Assembly (NCBI RefSeq): GCF_010645075.1
Contig: NZ_JAADZV010000001.1
Location: 62,001 to 126,000 of the forward strand
Source of the DNA: Flavobacterium limi
Lineage (GTDB): Bacteria > Bacteroidota > Bacteroidia > Flavobacteriales > Flavobacteriaceae
DNA: 64,000 nucleotides
Direction of reading: 5' to 3'
The translations under genes and the position numbers were made by a program. Shown piece after piece: positions 25,926-34,389 of this stretch. Under the pieces are notes generated by a model that saw only the letters and a program-made list of their open reading frames with translations, had not been told where the DNA came from and ran no database searches. The first letter of the stretch is position 1. The number at the start of each line of letters is the position of its first letter.

Positions 25926-26058
25926 TATTTATATATAGCAAAGTAGAGTAAAAACTTTGTCAAAGCTTTTGGGTAAACTAATTTAAAATCAAAATTAATT
26001 GATTATCAGTTAGTTTTGGAATTTTAAATTTGAAAAATTCATTTTTCTGAAAAAAGTT

Positions 26059-26085
26059 GTAACCTAAATTTGAAAAGAATCGTCC
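26059..26085 (+). promoter_or_regulatory. ECF-type promoter of the DUF6249 gene
   Basis: GTAACC (26059-26064) and CGTCC (26081-26085) are separated by exactly 16 bases. The start of the spacer (TAAATT) is also shared with the divergent sigma promoter. The leader would be about 28 bases. Confidence 0.65.
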
Positions 26086-26119
26086 TAATGGAATATCAAT
26101 CAATTAAAAATATAAAATT

Positions 26120-26470
26120 ATGAATGCAGAAATTTTAATCCCAATCACTTTTTTCCTGATGATTTTCGGAATCGTATACCTTATATATTCTACACGAAAC
26201 AGGGAACGTTTGGCACTTATTGAAAAAGGTGTGGATGCCAGTATTTTTTTAGAGGGAAAAGCGAAAGGTGTCCCGACATGGAAAATATTTGTAGTAAATC
26301 TGGCTTTCTTATTAATAGGAGGCGGTCTCGGAATATTTATTGCCTTATTGATTACAACTTATACCTCTTTAGAAGATGATGCTGTTTATCCTTCGATTAT
26401 TTTTATAATGTCCGGAGTTGGTTTATTAGTTGGGTTTGGAACTGCCAAGGATTTAGATAAAGAGCAGTAA
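26120..26470 (+). CDS. DUF6249 membrane protein, likely sigma-regulon member
   Basis: A 116-residue protein with three transmembrane helices: one at the N-terminus (ILIPITFFLMIFGIVYLIY), and a pair around 58-80 and 90-107. A cytosolic motif RNRERLALIEKGVDASIF lies between. The pattern (helix, ERLALIEKG, two helices) matches DUF6249, a family often beside ECF sigma factors in Bacteroidota. No known activity. It faces the ECF sigma gene and shares its promoter type, so it may respond to the same envelope signal. Confidence 0.85.
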   Translation: MNAEILIPITFFLMIFGIVYLIYSTRNRERLALIEKGVDASIFLEGKAKGVPTWKIFVVNLAFLLIGGGLGIFIALLITTYTSLEDDAVYPSIIFIMSGVGLLVGFGTAKDLDKEQ

Positions 26471-26487
26471 GGATTTTAAGTTAGTGT

Positions 26488-26521
26488 AAAAACGTATCGG
26501 GATGATTTTCGATACGTTTTT
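26488..26521. terminator. Bidirectional terminator between DUF6249 and rnhA
   Basis: A 12-bp stem (AAAAACGTATCG with CGATACGTTTTT) and 10-nt loop lies between the converging stops at 26470 and 26525. Confidence 0.8.
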
Positions 26522-26524
26522 TAT

Positions 26525-27004
26525 TTATATTAGTTTAGAATCGGTAGTTTCATAAAAGGAATCTACAGAAAGTTTAGGCTGCATGGATGCCATAACAGCC
26601 AGTTGATCACAGCGTTCGTTTTGCGGATGGTTATTATGGCCTTTGATCCATTTAAAATCGACCTGATGTTTACGGTACACAATTAAAAATCGTTTCCAGA
26701 GATCTGCATTTTTTCTTCCGGCAAAACCTTTTTTCTCCCAGCCTAAAACCCATTTTTTTTCAACAGAATCCACAACATATTTAGAATCCGAAATTACAAG
26801 GACTTTCATGTTTGGTTTTTTGAGTTTTTCTAAACCAACAATTACAGCCAGAAGTTCCATCCTGTTGTTTGTAGTAAGGCGAAAGCCTTCGTAAAATTCT
26901 TTTTTATGTGGTGTCCCGACCAATTCCATCACGACGCCGTAGCCGCCATTACCGGGATTTCCCTTTGCGGCACCATCTGTATATATATGTACTTCGTGAC
27001 TCAT
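26525..27004 (-). CDS. rnhA: Ribonuclease HI
   Basis: RNase HI removes RNA from RNA-DNA hybrids. The 159-residue protein carries the catalytic acids Asp10 (HIYTDGAAKGNPG), Glu50 (NNRMELLAV), Asp73 (ISDSKYVVD) and Asp133 (ERCDQLAV), and the basic handle region (KKWVLGWEKKGFAGRKNADLW). Length is normal. It lies 53 bases downstream of purN on the same strand. Confidence 0.96.
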   Translation of the reverse strand: MSHEVHIYTDGAAKGNPGNGGYGVVMELVGTPHKKEFYEGFRLTTNNRMELLAVIVGLEKLKKPNMKVLVISDSKYVVDSVEKKWVLGWEKKGFAGRKNADLWKRFLIVYRKHQVDFKWIKGHNNHPQNERCDQLAVMASMQPKLSVDSFYETTDSKLI

Positions 27005-27057
27005 TTTTTAGATCTCTTAGAGTTTAGGAATTTTTAGATTTCTTAGATCTAAATAAT

Positions 27058-27621
27058 TTATTGTTCTAATAATGTCTGGATAATTTCCGGAAAATGTTTT
27101 TGTTCTAATTCATGAATCTTTTCAGCAACAGTTTCAGGCGTATCCGTATCGGTTAAAGCAACATTGGCCTGAAAGATAATAGCACCTTCATCGTAATGTT
27201 CGTTTACATAATGAATCGAAATTCCGGTTTCTTTTTCCTTATTATTTACAATAGCCCTGTGTATGTGCATTCCGTACATTCCTTTGCCTCCGTAATTAGG
27301 TAAAAGTGCCGGATGTATATTGATTATTTTATGAGGATACTTTTCAATTATGTTTTCAGGGAATTTCAGTAAGAAACCAGCCAGAACAATTAAATCCGGG
27401 TCGATTTCCTGTATCTTTTGTAAGATATTTTGTTCTAAAAGTTCGTTTTTTGCGAAGATTTCAACAGGGATTTGATGATTTTTTGCCCTTTCAATAACTT
27501 TTGCATTTGCATTATTTGTAAAGACAGAAACAACTCTTGCGATTTCGGTTTTTTTAAAGTGAGTAATAATATTTTCTGCGTTACTTCCTGAACCTGAGGC
27601 AAAAACGATAATTTTTTTCAT
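27058..27621 (-). CDS. purN: Phosphoribosylglycinamide formyltransferase
   Basis: PurN transfers a formyl group from 10-formyl-THF to GAR in purine synthesis. The start at 27621 (MKKIIVFASGSGSNAENI) aligns with the family; the open frame extends 33 hydrophobic residues further but these look like spacer. Catalytic motifs: INIHPALLPNYGG (Asn and His of the active site) and HYVNEHYDEGAIIFQ (catalytic Asp). It is 187 residues long and divergent from acpP, as is common in Bacteroidota. Confidence 0.95.
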   Translation of the reverse strand: MKKIIVFASGSGSNAENIITHFKKTEIARVVSVFTNNANAKVIERAKNHQIPVEIFAKNELLEQNILQKIQEIDPDLIVLAGFLLKFPENIIEKYPHKIINIHPALLPNYGGKGMYGMHIHRAIVNNKEKETGISIHYVNEHYDEGAIIFQANVALTDTDTPETVAEKIHELEQKHFPEIIQTLLEQ

Positions 27622-27737
27622 AATCAAATTTATTTTGAGAATGCAAAAAACGGAATAAAAAATCAAAATAAATAGTATTGAAAGACCTTTCTTGAAATTA
27701 ATTTTATAAATTAGTAACACATTTATTAACTAAATAG

Positions 27738-27766
27738 TTGTTTTAAAATAAAGTTTTTTATTTTTG
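27738..27766 (+). promoter_or_regulatory. Promoter of acpP
   Basis: TTG (27738-27740) and TATTTTTG (27759-27766) are separated by 18 bases, a full consensus promoter 30 bases before the acpP start. Confidence 0.65.
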
Positions 27767-27796
27767 CCAACAAATTAAATTCTAAAATTAAAGATT

Positions 27797-28033
27797 ATGT
27801 CAGACATTGCATCAAGAGTAAAAGCGATTATCGTAGACAAGTTAGGTGTTGACGAAAACGAGGTTGTAACAGAAGCAAGCTTCACTAATGATTTAGGAGC
27901 TGACTCATTAGACACTGTTGAGCTTATTATGGAATTCGAAAAAGAATTTGATATTCAGATTCCAGACGATCAAGCAGAAAACATTGCTACTGTTGGTCAA
28001 GCTATTTCTTATATCGAGGAAGCTAAAAAATAA
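27797..28033 (+). CDS. acpP: Acyl carrier protein
   Basis: A 78-residue acidic protein that carries fatty acyl chains on a phosphopantetheine arm. The attachment serine is in [15 protein letters not shown] (about Ser36). It starts the conserved run acpP-fabF-rnc. A hairpin terminator after it probably makes acpP message more abundant than the downstream genes. This is the housekeeping carrier protein; a second, divergent one is encoded at 51916-52140. Confidence 0.97.
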   Translation: MSDIASRVKAIIVDKLGVDENEVVTEASFTNDLGADSLDTVELIMEFEKEFDIQIPDDQAENIATVGQAISYIEEAKK

Positions 28034-28040
28034 TAATATC

Positions 28041-28074
28041 ACACCCGATTCTGATTTAATTTAGAATTCGGGTG
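28041..28074 (+). terminator. Terminator after acpP
   Basis: Stem ACACCCGATTCT with AGAATTCGGGTGT (one bulge), then TTATTATTT. The T run is weak, so read-through to fabF is possible. Confidence 0.6.
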
Positions 28075-28101
28075 TTATTATTTAAAAAAATTAAATTTCG
28101 A

Positions 28102-28180
28102 TTGATTTTCAATCCAAAAGATATATTTATATTGTAATGCCCATGGCTCTTAAGTAACAATTCAGTTAAGAAAGCGTGGG
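28102..28180 (+). promoter_or_regulatory. fabF promoter and structured leader
   Basis: TTG (28102-28104) and TATATTTA (28122-28129), 17 bases apart, form a near-consensus promoter. Its transcript would begin near 28135 and fold at once: CCCA (28140-28143) with TGGG (28177-28180) and TCTTAA with TTAAGA inside, followed by TTTTATTTG. The fold is imperfect; a regulatory role is only a possibility. Confidence 0.35.
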
Positions 28181-28213
28181 TTTTATTTGTTTAAAGATAC
28201 AAAATACATATTT

Positions 28214-29467
28214 ATGGCATTAAAGCGAGTTGTTGTAACAGGATTAGGTGCTCTTACTCCTATCGGGAATAATATCCAGGAGTATTGGGATGCACTTATT
28301 AATGGAGTTAGCGGTGCTGCCCCAATAACGTATTACGATACAGAGAAACACAAAACTAAGTTTGCCTGTGAAGTAAAAAACTTCAATATTGAGGATTATA
28401 TGGACCGTAAAGAATCTCGTAGATTAGATAAATTTGCTCAGTATGCAATTGCTGCGAGTGATGAAGCTATTAAAGATGCGGGACTAACAGACGCAAATAT
28501 CGACAAACAAAGAGTTGGGGTTATCTGGGGAGCAGGAATTGGAGGTTTAGAAACTTTTCAGGACGAAGTAATGTACTATGCAAAAGGTGACGGAACTCCA
28601 AAGTTCAATCCTTTTTTTATTCCTAAAATGATTGCTGATATTGCACCGGCGCATATTTCGATGCGTAACGGTTATATGGGGCCTAATTATACTACAGTTT
28701 CAGCTTGTGCATCTTCTGCAAATGCTTTAATTGATGCTTTCAACTATATTCGTTTAGGAATGTGTGATGTTATTGTATCAGGTGGTTCTGAAGCAGCAGT
28801 TACGATTGCAGGTATGGGAGGTTTTAGTTCTATGCACGCTCTGTCAACAAGAAATGAAAGCCCGGAAACTGCCTCAAGACCTTTTGATGCAACCCGAGAT
28901 GGTTTTGTTTTAGGTGAAGGTGCCGGAGCTTTAGTTCTTGAAGATTATGAACATGCAAAAGCCAGAGGAGCAAAAATTTATTGCGAAATTGGCGGAGGCG
29001 GAATGTCATCTGACGCTTACCATTTAACAGCTCCACACCCGGAAGGAATTGGAGTCATTGCAGTAATGAAAAATACGTTAAGAGATGCGGGAATGAATCC
29101 TGAAGATGTTGATCATATCAACACTCACGGAACTTCTACTCCTCTTGGAGATGTTGCTGAGTTAAAAGCAATCAGTGCTGTTTTTGGAGATCATGCAAAA
29201 ACAATCAACATCAACTCAACAAAATCAATGACAGGACATTTACTTGGTGCTGCAGGAGCTATTGAAGCTATTGCTTCTATTTTAGCTATGCAAAACGGTA
29301 TTGTTCCTCCAACAATAAATCATACTGTGGTGGATGAAAATATTGATCCGTCATTAAATCTTACTTTAAATAAACCTCAAAAAAGAGAAGTAAATGTTGC
29401 TATGAGCAATACTTTTGGATTTGGAGGTCATAATGCTTGTGTATTGTTTAAAAAATTAGTTGACTAA
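28214..29467 (+). CDS. fabF: 3-oxoacyl-ACP synthase II
   Basis: FabF elongates fatty acids by condensing acyl groups with malonyl-ACP. The start at 28214 (MALKRVVVTGLGALTPIG) is the family's usual one; nine upstream in-frame residues are discarded. The catalytic Cys165 sits in TVSACASSANAL, with the histidines in NTHGTSTPLGD and KSMTGHLLGAAGAIEA. It has 417 residues. It follows acpP and precedes rnc by 10 bases, a conserved arrangement. Confidence 0.96.
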   Translation: MALKRVVVTGLGALTPIGNNIQEYWDALINGVSGAAPITYYDTEKHKTKFACEVKNFNIEDYMDRKESRRLDKFAQYAIAASDEAIKDAGLTDANIDKQRVGVIWGAGIGGLETFQDEVMYYAKGDGTPKFNPFFIPKMIADIAPAHISMRNGYMGPNYTTVSACASSANALIDAFNYIRLGMCDVIVSGGSEAAVTIAGMGGFSSMHALSTRNESPETASRPFDATRDGFVLGEGAGALVLEDYEHAKARGAKIYCEIGGGGMSSDAYHLTAPHPEGIGVIAVMKNTLRDAGMNPEDVDHINTHGTSTPLGDVAELKAISAVFGDHAKTININSTKSMTGHLLGAAGAIEAIASILAMQNGIVPPTINHTVVDENIDPSLNLTLNKPQKREVNVAMSNTFGFGGHNACVLFKKLVD

Positions 29468-29477
29468 TTTTCTGTAT

Positions 29478-30218
29478 ATGAATATTATCAAAAAAATATT
29501 TTCAAAATCCCGTTCTCAAGAAGACGGGATTTTTTTTGACACTATTCAGAAAATTCTTGGTTTTCAGCCGGTTTCGCTGGAATTTTACAGGAAAGCATTT
29601 ACACACCGATCTTCTAATAAGTTAGATGTATCAGGTAATCCAATTAATTATGAGCGACTGGAATTTTTAGGGGATGCTATGTTAAGCTCCGTCATTGCGG
29701 CACATTTATACAACAAAGCGCCCAACGGGGACGAAGGTTATTTAACTAAAATGCGCTCTAAAATTGTGAGTAGGGAACATTTGAACGAATTGGGCAAAGA
29801 TTTAAATTTAGTACGGTTTGTTGAGAGTAAAGTTCCCGTTCAGCATTTTGGTGAAAATATTCATGGAAATATTTTCGAAGCGCTTATAGGAGCAATTTAT
29901 TTAGATCGCGGGTATTCGTTTTGTGAAAAATTTATTCAGAACAGAGTTATTATACCTTATGTTGATATTGCCCGACTTGAAGGAAAGGTAATTAGTTATA
30001 AAAGTTTGGTTATTGAATGGTGTCAGAAAGAAAAGAAAATCTTTCATTATGATATTTTTGAAGACAACGGAATTGATGGACAGCGTTTGTTTGGGGTTAA
30101 ATTGAGTATTGACGACAAAATAATTGCCAGGGCAAGAGCAACTTCAAAAAAGAAGGCAGAAGAGAAGGCATCACAACGCGCTTATTTCGCATTTCAGGAA
30201 AAAATGGATAAGAAATAA
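29478..30218 (+). CDS. rnc: Ribonuclease III
   Basis: RNase III cuts double-stranded RNA in rRNA maturation and regulation. The nuclease signature ERLEFLGDAMLSSVIA is near residue 57, the second metal-site region is GNIFEALIGAIYLDRG, and a double-stranded RNA-binding domain covers the last 70 residues (YKSLVIEWCQKEKK to the Ala/Lys-rich end ATSKKKAEEKASQRA). The start at 29478 avoids overlap with fabF; an in-frame start at 29460 is possible. Length (246) is normal. Confidence 0.95.
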   Translation: MNIIKKIFSKSRSQEDGIFFDTIQKILGFQPVSLEFYRKAFTHRSSNKLDVSGNPINYERLEFLGDAMLSSVIAAHLYNKAPNGDEGYLTKMRSKIVSREHLNELGKDLNLVRFVESKVPVQHFGENIHGNIFEALIGAIYLDRGYSFCEKFIQNRVIIPYVDIARLEGKVISYKSLVIEWCQKEKKIFHYDIFEDNGIDGQRLFGVKLSIDDKIIARARATSKKKAEEKASQRAYFAFQEKMDKK

Positions 30219-30343
30219 TACAAAAAGTAGTGTAATATTCTTAATGCTATAACGTTTTCGTTTATAAATTAACAAAAACATCCTGTTCTTAACTATTTAA
30301 GCTACGATAGAAATAGTATATTTACAGCTTGATATTTCATGAC

Positions 30344-30832
30344 ATGGCTATTCATAGATTGGATTTAGACGAATTTGACGAAATTGATTATTATTTAATG
30401 GCAATCCACACTTCCTTAGAAGATTACAGATTAGCCTATTTTATCAATAAAAAACTTCCTATAAACTTAAGTAAGAGCAAAAATGAGATTCATGCTCAGA
30501 CTAAGGAAGGAGAGACAAATTTTTCCAGATTCTACTACTATGATACCGACAAAGCCATTTCATGGAATTTGATTCAGAATAAAAATGAAATCATTTCAGT
30601 GAGAGCAAATGATTTTCAGAATTTGTTTTCCAATGAAAATAGTGAGGTTTCAACAACAATTCATTTACTTCCTGAATTCAAAAAAGTAGATTTTTTCCTG
30701 AAAATAGATAATAGTGGTGAGACTATAAATTTTTCAGAAATACAGCAAAAGCTAAATACAATTGAGAGTATCGCAGCTATTTATGCTGTAGATATCAATA
30801 AAATAAAATCAAAAAACAATTTAATTTTTTAA
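30344..30832 (+). CDS. IPExxxVDY family protein
   Basis: A 162-residue cytosolic protein with the family's name-giving motif seen as LPEFKKVDFF near residue 106-115. The N-terminus is acidic (DLDEFDEIDYYLMAIHTSLEDYRLAYFINK). Family members occur across Bacteroidota, nearly always between rnc and pyk as here, and have no established function. It starts 125 bases after rnc and ends 5 bases before pyk, so it is probably cotranscribed with pyk. Confidence 0.9.
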   Translation: MAIHRLDLDEFDEIDYYLMAIHTSLEDYRLAYFINKKLPINLSKSKNEIHAQTKEGETNFSRFYYYDTDKAISWNLIQNKNEIISVRANDFQNLFSNENSEVSTTIHLLPEFKKVDFFLKIDNSGETINFSEIQQKLNTIESIAAIYAVDINKIKSKNNLIF

Positions 30833-30837
30833 AAAAA

Positions 30838-32271
30838 ATGCTTACAAACAAAAAAACCAAAATTGTAGCCACACTTGGACCTGCATGTGGAACGAGAGAG
30901 ATCATAAAAGACATGATCGATGCAGGTGTAAATGTATTTAGAATTAATTTTTCGCATGCTGATTACGAAGGTGTAAAAGAAAAAATAAATATTATTAGAG
31001 GACTAAACGAAGAATTTGGATATACTACTGCAATTCTTGGAGATTTACAGGGACCAAAACTTAGAGTTGGTGTAATGGAAGAAGGGACAGTTGTTAACGA
31101 TGGTGATACTCTTACTTTTACAACAGCTGAAGATATTGTAGGGAATTCTAAGAGAGCGTTTATGAAATACCAGAATTTCCCAAATGACGTGAATCCCGGA
31201 GAACGTATTTTGCTGGATGATGGTAAGCTTATTTTTGAAATTGTTTCAACAGATAAAAAAACAGAAGTTGTTGCTAAGGTAATTCAGGGAGGAGAATTAA
31301 AATCTAAAAAAGGGGTTAATCTACCGAATACTAAAATTTCCTTACCGGCTTTAACTGAAAAAGATATTGCTGATGCGATTTTTGCTATTGAACAAAAAGT
31401 AGACTGGATAGCACTTTCATTTGTTAAAACACCTCGTGACTTACAAGATTTACAGGAATTAATAGCGAAGCATTCTGAATATAAGATTCCAATAATTGCT
31501 AAAATTGAAATGCCTGAAGCTCTTGAAAATATGGATAAAATTGTTGCTTATTGCGATGGTTTAATGGTGGCTCGTGGAGATTTAGGAGTTGAACTTCCTG
31601 CTCATGAAGTACCATTAGTTCAAAAAGATTTAATTCGCAGGGCAAAAACTGCAAGAATTCCGGTTATCGTTGCTACACAAATGATGGAAACAATGATTAC
31701 AAGTTTAACTCCAACAAGAGCTGAAGTAAATGACGTTGCAAACTCAGTAATGGACGGAGCTGATGCTGTAATGTTGTCTGGAGAAACTGCTACAGGAAAT
31801 TATCCGGTACAGGTAATCCAGAGAATGACACAAATTTGTGAGGCTGTTGAAAATTCTCCGCTAATTCATGTACCTCAAAACACACCTCAAATTAAAACAA
31901 AACGTTTCATTACTAAAACAATTTGTCAACAAGCGGCTGTAATGGCTAACACAATTCAGGCAAAAGCAATTTGTACATTGACTAATAGCGGCTATACTGC
32001 TTTCCAAATTTCTGCCTGGAGACCATCATCGGCACATATCTTAGTATTTACTTCAAACAAAAGGATTTTAACACAATTAAATTTATTATGGGGAGTTAAA
32101 TCATTCTTCTATGATAATGAAAACAGTACTGATGATACAGTAACTGATGTTAATCAAATTGCAGTAGAAAAAGGTTATGCTGTAAAAGGTGATTATTTGA
32201 TTAATCTTGCAGCTATGCCAATTAAAGATAAAGGAATGGTTAATACCATGAGAGTTTCTGAAATAGAATAG
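30838..32271 (+). CDS. pyk: Pyruvate kinase
   Basis: Converts phosphoenolpyruvate and ADP to pyruvate and ATP in glycolysis. The 477-residue protein shows the N-terminal barrel start (TKIVATLGPACGTREII), the catalytic lysine segment IPIIAKIEMPEALEN, the metal-site MVARGDLGVELP, and IPVIVATQMMETMI with the downstream PTRAEVNDVANSVMDGADAVMLSGETA region. The C-terminal regulatory domain is complete. A terminator follows. Confidence 0.97.
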   Translation: MLTNKKTKIVATLGPACGTREIIKDMIDAGVNVFRINFSHADYEGVKEKINIIRGLNEEFGYTTAILGDLQGPKLRVGVMEEGTVVNDGDTLTFTTAEDIVGNSKRAFMKYQNFPNDVNPGERILLDDGKLIFEIVSTDKKTEVVAKVIQGGELKSKKGVNLPNTKISLPALTEKDIADAIFAIEQKVDWIALSFVKTPRDLQDLQELIAKHSEYKIPIIAKIEMPEALENMDKIVAYCDGLMVARGDLGVELPAHEVPLVQKDLIRRAKTARIPVIVATQMMETMITSLTPTRAEVNDVANSVMDGADAVMLSGETATGNYPVQVIQRMTQICEAVENSPLIHVPQNTPQIKTKRFITKTICQQAAVMANTIQAKAICTLTNSGYTAFQISAWRPSSAHILVFTSNKRILTQLNLLWGVKSFFYDNENSTDDTVTDVNQIAVEKGYAVKGDYLINLAAMPIKDKGMVNTMRVSEIE

Positions 32272-32290
32272 TTTTGTAAATACATATTTG

Positions 32291-32320
32291 AAAATCCATC
32301 CGAGTTATCGGGTGGATTTT
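32291..32320 (+). terminator. Terminator after pyk
   Basis: Stem AAAATCCATCC with GGGTGGATTTT (one T-G pair) followed by T residues, 20 bases past the pyk stop. Confidence 0.8.
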
Positions 32321-32360
32321 TTGTTTCATCTGTATTTTAAAATATTAAGTAGTTAAATAA

Positions 32361-32392
32361 AAATTCCCGATAATTCTAATTACCGGGAATTT
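32361..32392 (-). terminator. Terminator after the CPBP gene
   Basis: Stem AAATTCCCGATAATT with AATTACCGGGAATTT (one mismatch, 2-nt loop), followed on the minus strand by T-rich sequence, 20 bases past the stop at 32413. Confidence 0.65.
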
Positions 32393-32412
32393 GGATTATG
32401 ATTCAGAAGCAT

Positions 32413-33273
32413 TTATCTTTTCCAGTATGGCTTAATAATTTGGTTGTTTTTATGAATTAAAATTAAGAATAGAATTGTTCCGAGTGCACAGAAAATAATA
32501 GCCTGAATGGATCCTTCTGGTCCAAATTCACCGCCGGTAATAATTTCAGGGCCTTGTATTTTGGATTCAAATAAGCTGTTTGTTTTTTCGTTTCCGGATG
32601 TGATGGCACCATAAATTCCCGATTGTGTAAAGTTCCATGCAAAGTGTAAAGCAATTGGAAGCCATAAATTACGACTGTAAATAAAAGAAGCTCCAAATAA
32701 AAATCCTGCTGTAATTATGCATATTGTTGACAGTAAGGTACAGTGAGGATTTGCCAGATGAAAAATGCCGAACAGGACCGATGAGACAGTGAGAGCAAAA
32801 AAGCTCCCAAGTTTTTCTTCCAAAATTCTGAATATAATTCCGCGTACCAATATTTCTTCAATAATAGCTACTGTAAACATGATCGCAAAAGGAATCATAA
32901 TAAAGGAAACAGGATTGATATTGGCAATGCTATAATAACCATTTATATACATTACTAAAATAGTAAGCGATTGTAAAATGAAACTTATTAAGATACCGAG
33001 AGATATATTTTTGATAATTCCTTTTGTCGCAAATTCCGTTATGATTCTTTTGTCATATTTTTTAAAAAACAAAATATAGCTGAAAATGCAGGCTGATGAA
33101 ACTAAAAGTCCTTTGAGAAGGTTTCTGTAGTCTTTATCCAGAGGAGTTAATGCAAGTAATTTTGAGGTAATTTGCTGTCCAATTATAACAACTGCCATAA
33201 AAACAAGCAAAGCAAGTGTTATCTTGGTTACCGGCGATTTAAATATTTTTTGTTTTGTAGTAAGGGTTTTCAT
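32413..33273 (-). CDS. CPBP family intramembrane glutamic endopeptidase
   Basis: A 286-residue membrane protein with about eight helices and the three CPBP/Abi motifs: EEILVRGIIF (motif 1, paired glutamates and arginine), FGIFHLANP (motif 2) and LHFAWNF (motif 3). Relatives include the CAAX prenyl proteases Rce1 and bacterial proteins linked to peptide processing or bacteriocin immunity. A YCF-like loop rich in Gly/Glu (TGGEFGPEGS) lies near the end. No partner peptide gene is visible. It precedes no gene on its strand and ends at its own terminator. Confidence 0.88.
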   Translation of the reverse strand: MKTLTTKQKIFKSPVTKITLALLVFMAVVIIGQQITSKLLALTPLDKDYRNLLKGLLVSSACIFSYILFFKKYDKRIITEFATKGIIKNISLGILISFILQSLTILVMYINGYYSIANINPVSFIMIPFAIMFTVAIIEEILVRGIIFRILEEKLGSFFALTVSSVLFGIFHLANPHCTLLSTICIITAGFLFGASFIYSRNLWLPIALHFAWNFTQSGIYGAITSGNEKTNSLFESKIQGPEIITGGEFGPEGSIQAIIFCALGTILFLILIHKNNQIIKPYWKR

Positions 33274-33350
33274 TCAGATTTGGTTTAAATATTAATTTGA
33301 AGCAAATGTAGATTGCAGCAAAGCCAAAAAATAGAATGAAATTTGCCTTC

Positions 33351-34148
33351 TTATAATTTTTGAAATTGTCTGGGTAAAAAACCAGTTTGATTCTTGAAAG
33401 TTCTGATAAAATGGCTTTGATCAGCAAAACCGCATTCGAGACTAATTTCGGTTAAATTGCTATGACAGGACTGAATAAGAGAAATGGATCGGTCTATTTT
33501 AATGCGGCGCATGTATTCACCCAATGTACAGCCAAAATATTTCGGAAAATGTTTGGATATTGTAATAGGATTAAGGTGTAAAACCTGTGCCAAATCTTTC
33601 AGATTCGGGTTTTGGTTCCAGCAGTCATTTAATAATTCATTTAAGCTTTTTACCCAATACGGTCCCTTTTCAAATCGTTCTAAATGATTATGCGTTTGAA
33701 ATAATTGAGAAAAAAGCATCGTTATGTTGTCGCTTGAAAAAGTATCTGCAGTAAGGGTTTCTTTAAAAATTTTCAGAATTAAAAATTTTGTAAGTGCAGT
33801 ATTTTTAATAGACTTTTCGATTATCGCTTCATTAATATGAAGTTCTTTTAAAATGTTTTCTTCGATTTCGATATTGATGTTTTTTGAAGGAAAAAGCGTA
33901 TTTTGATTTAAATGCAGTTCGTCACTATGATAAAATAGTAATGAACCTGCACCAACTGTTTCACTAAAGTTCTTTCTTTTTTCTGTTGTTCCTCCTTTCA
34001 GAAAAAGCGTAATGTGAGCATTATTGTGCGAATGCCAGCCTTCGTAAACCTTATTTTGATATTCAGTTTCGACAACTGCAATGCCTTGATTATTATTGAA
34101 AATGTTTTTGGTATTGCCTAAATATTTTTCTTTTTCGAGTTCGTACAT
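33351..34148 (-). CDS. AraC family transcriptional regulator
   Basis: A 265-residue protein with an N-terminal cupin-like sensor region (WHSHNNAHITLFLKGGTTEKR, where the His cluster suggests a small beta barrel) and a C-terminal AraC/XylS domain at about 165-265: helix-turn-helix 1 around NLKDLAQVLHLNPITISKHFPKYFG and helix-turn-helix 2 around LTEISLECGFADQSHFIRTFKNQTGFLPRQFQ. The ligand is unknown. It lies between the CPBP gene and the divergent C1 peptidase gene; the shared 240-base spacer has an imperfect inverted repeat, so either could be a target. Confidence 0.9.
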   Translation of the reverse strand: MYELEKEKYLGNTKNIFNNNQGIAVVETEYQNKVYEGWHSHNNAHITLFLKGGTTEKRKNFSETVGAGSLLFYHSDELHLNQNTLFPSKNINIEIEENILKELHINEAIIEKSIKNTALTKFLILKIFKETLTADTFSSDNITMLFSQLFQTHNHLERFEKGPYWVKSLNELLNDCWNQNPNLKDLAQVLHLNPITISKHFPKYFGCTLGEYMRRIKIDRSISLIQSCHSNLTEISLECGFADQSHFIRTFKNQTGFLPRQFQKL

Positions 34149-34180
34149 TCGTCGATGGTTGATGTATTTTAAGCATTAAA

Positions 34181-34221
34181 AATACTATTTATTAAGAAAA
34201 TAAAATATTTAATAAAGTATT
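34181..34221. repeat. Imperfect inverted repeat upstream of the AraC gene
   Basis: AATACTATTTATTAA (34181-34195) pairs with TTAATAAAGTATT (34209-34221) with a 2-base bulge. It could be an operator for the neighbouring regulator, but the sequence is very AT-rich and may be chance. Confidence 0.3.
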
Positions 34222-34389
34222 CTTTCAAATATCGATTGCTTTTGCAGTATTTGTAGGTTTTGGATGCTTAATAAAAACATTGTATAAATATTAACTCAAA
34301 AATAATAGTTTTTTTACTTATTATTTAATTGATTTGTAACAAAAATAAAATAAGAGTTACTAATTAGGCAACTATTAAATCATTTGATT

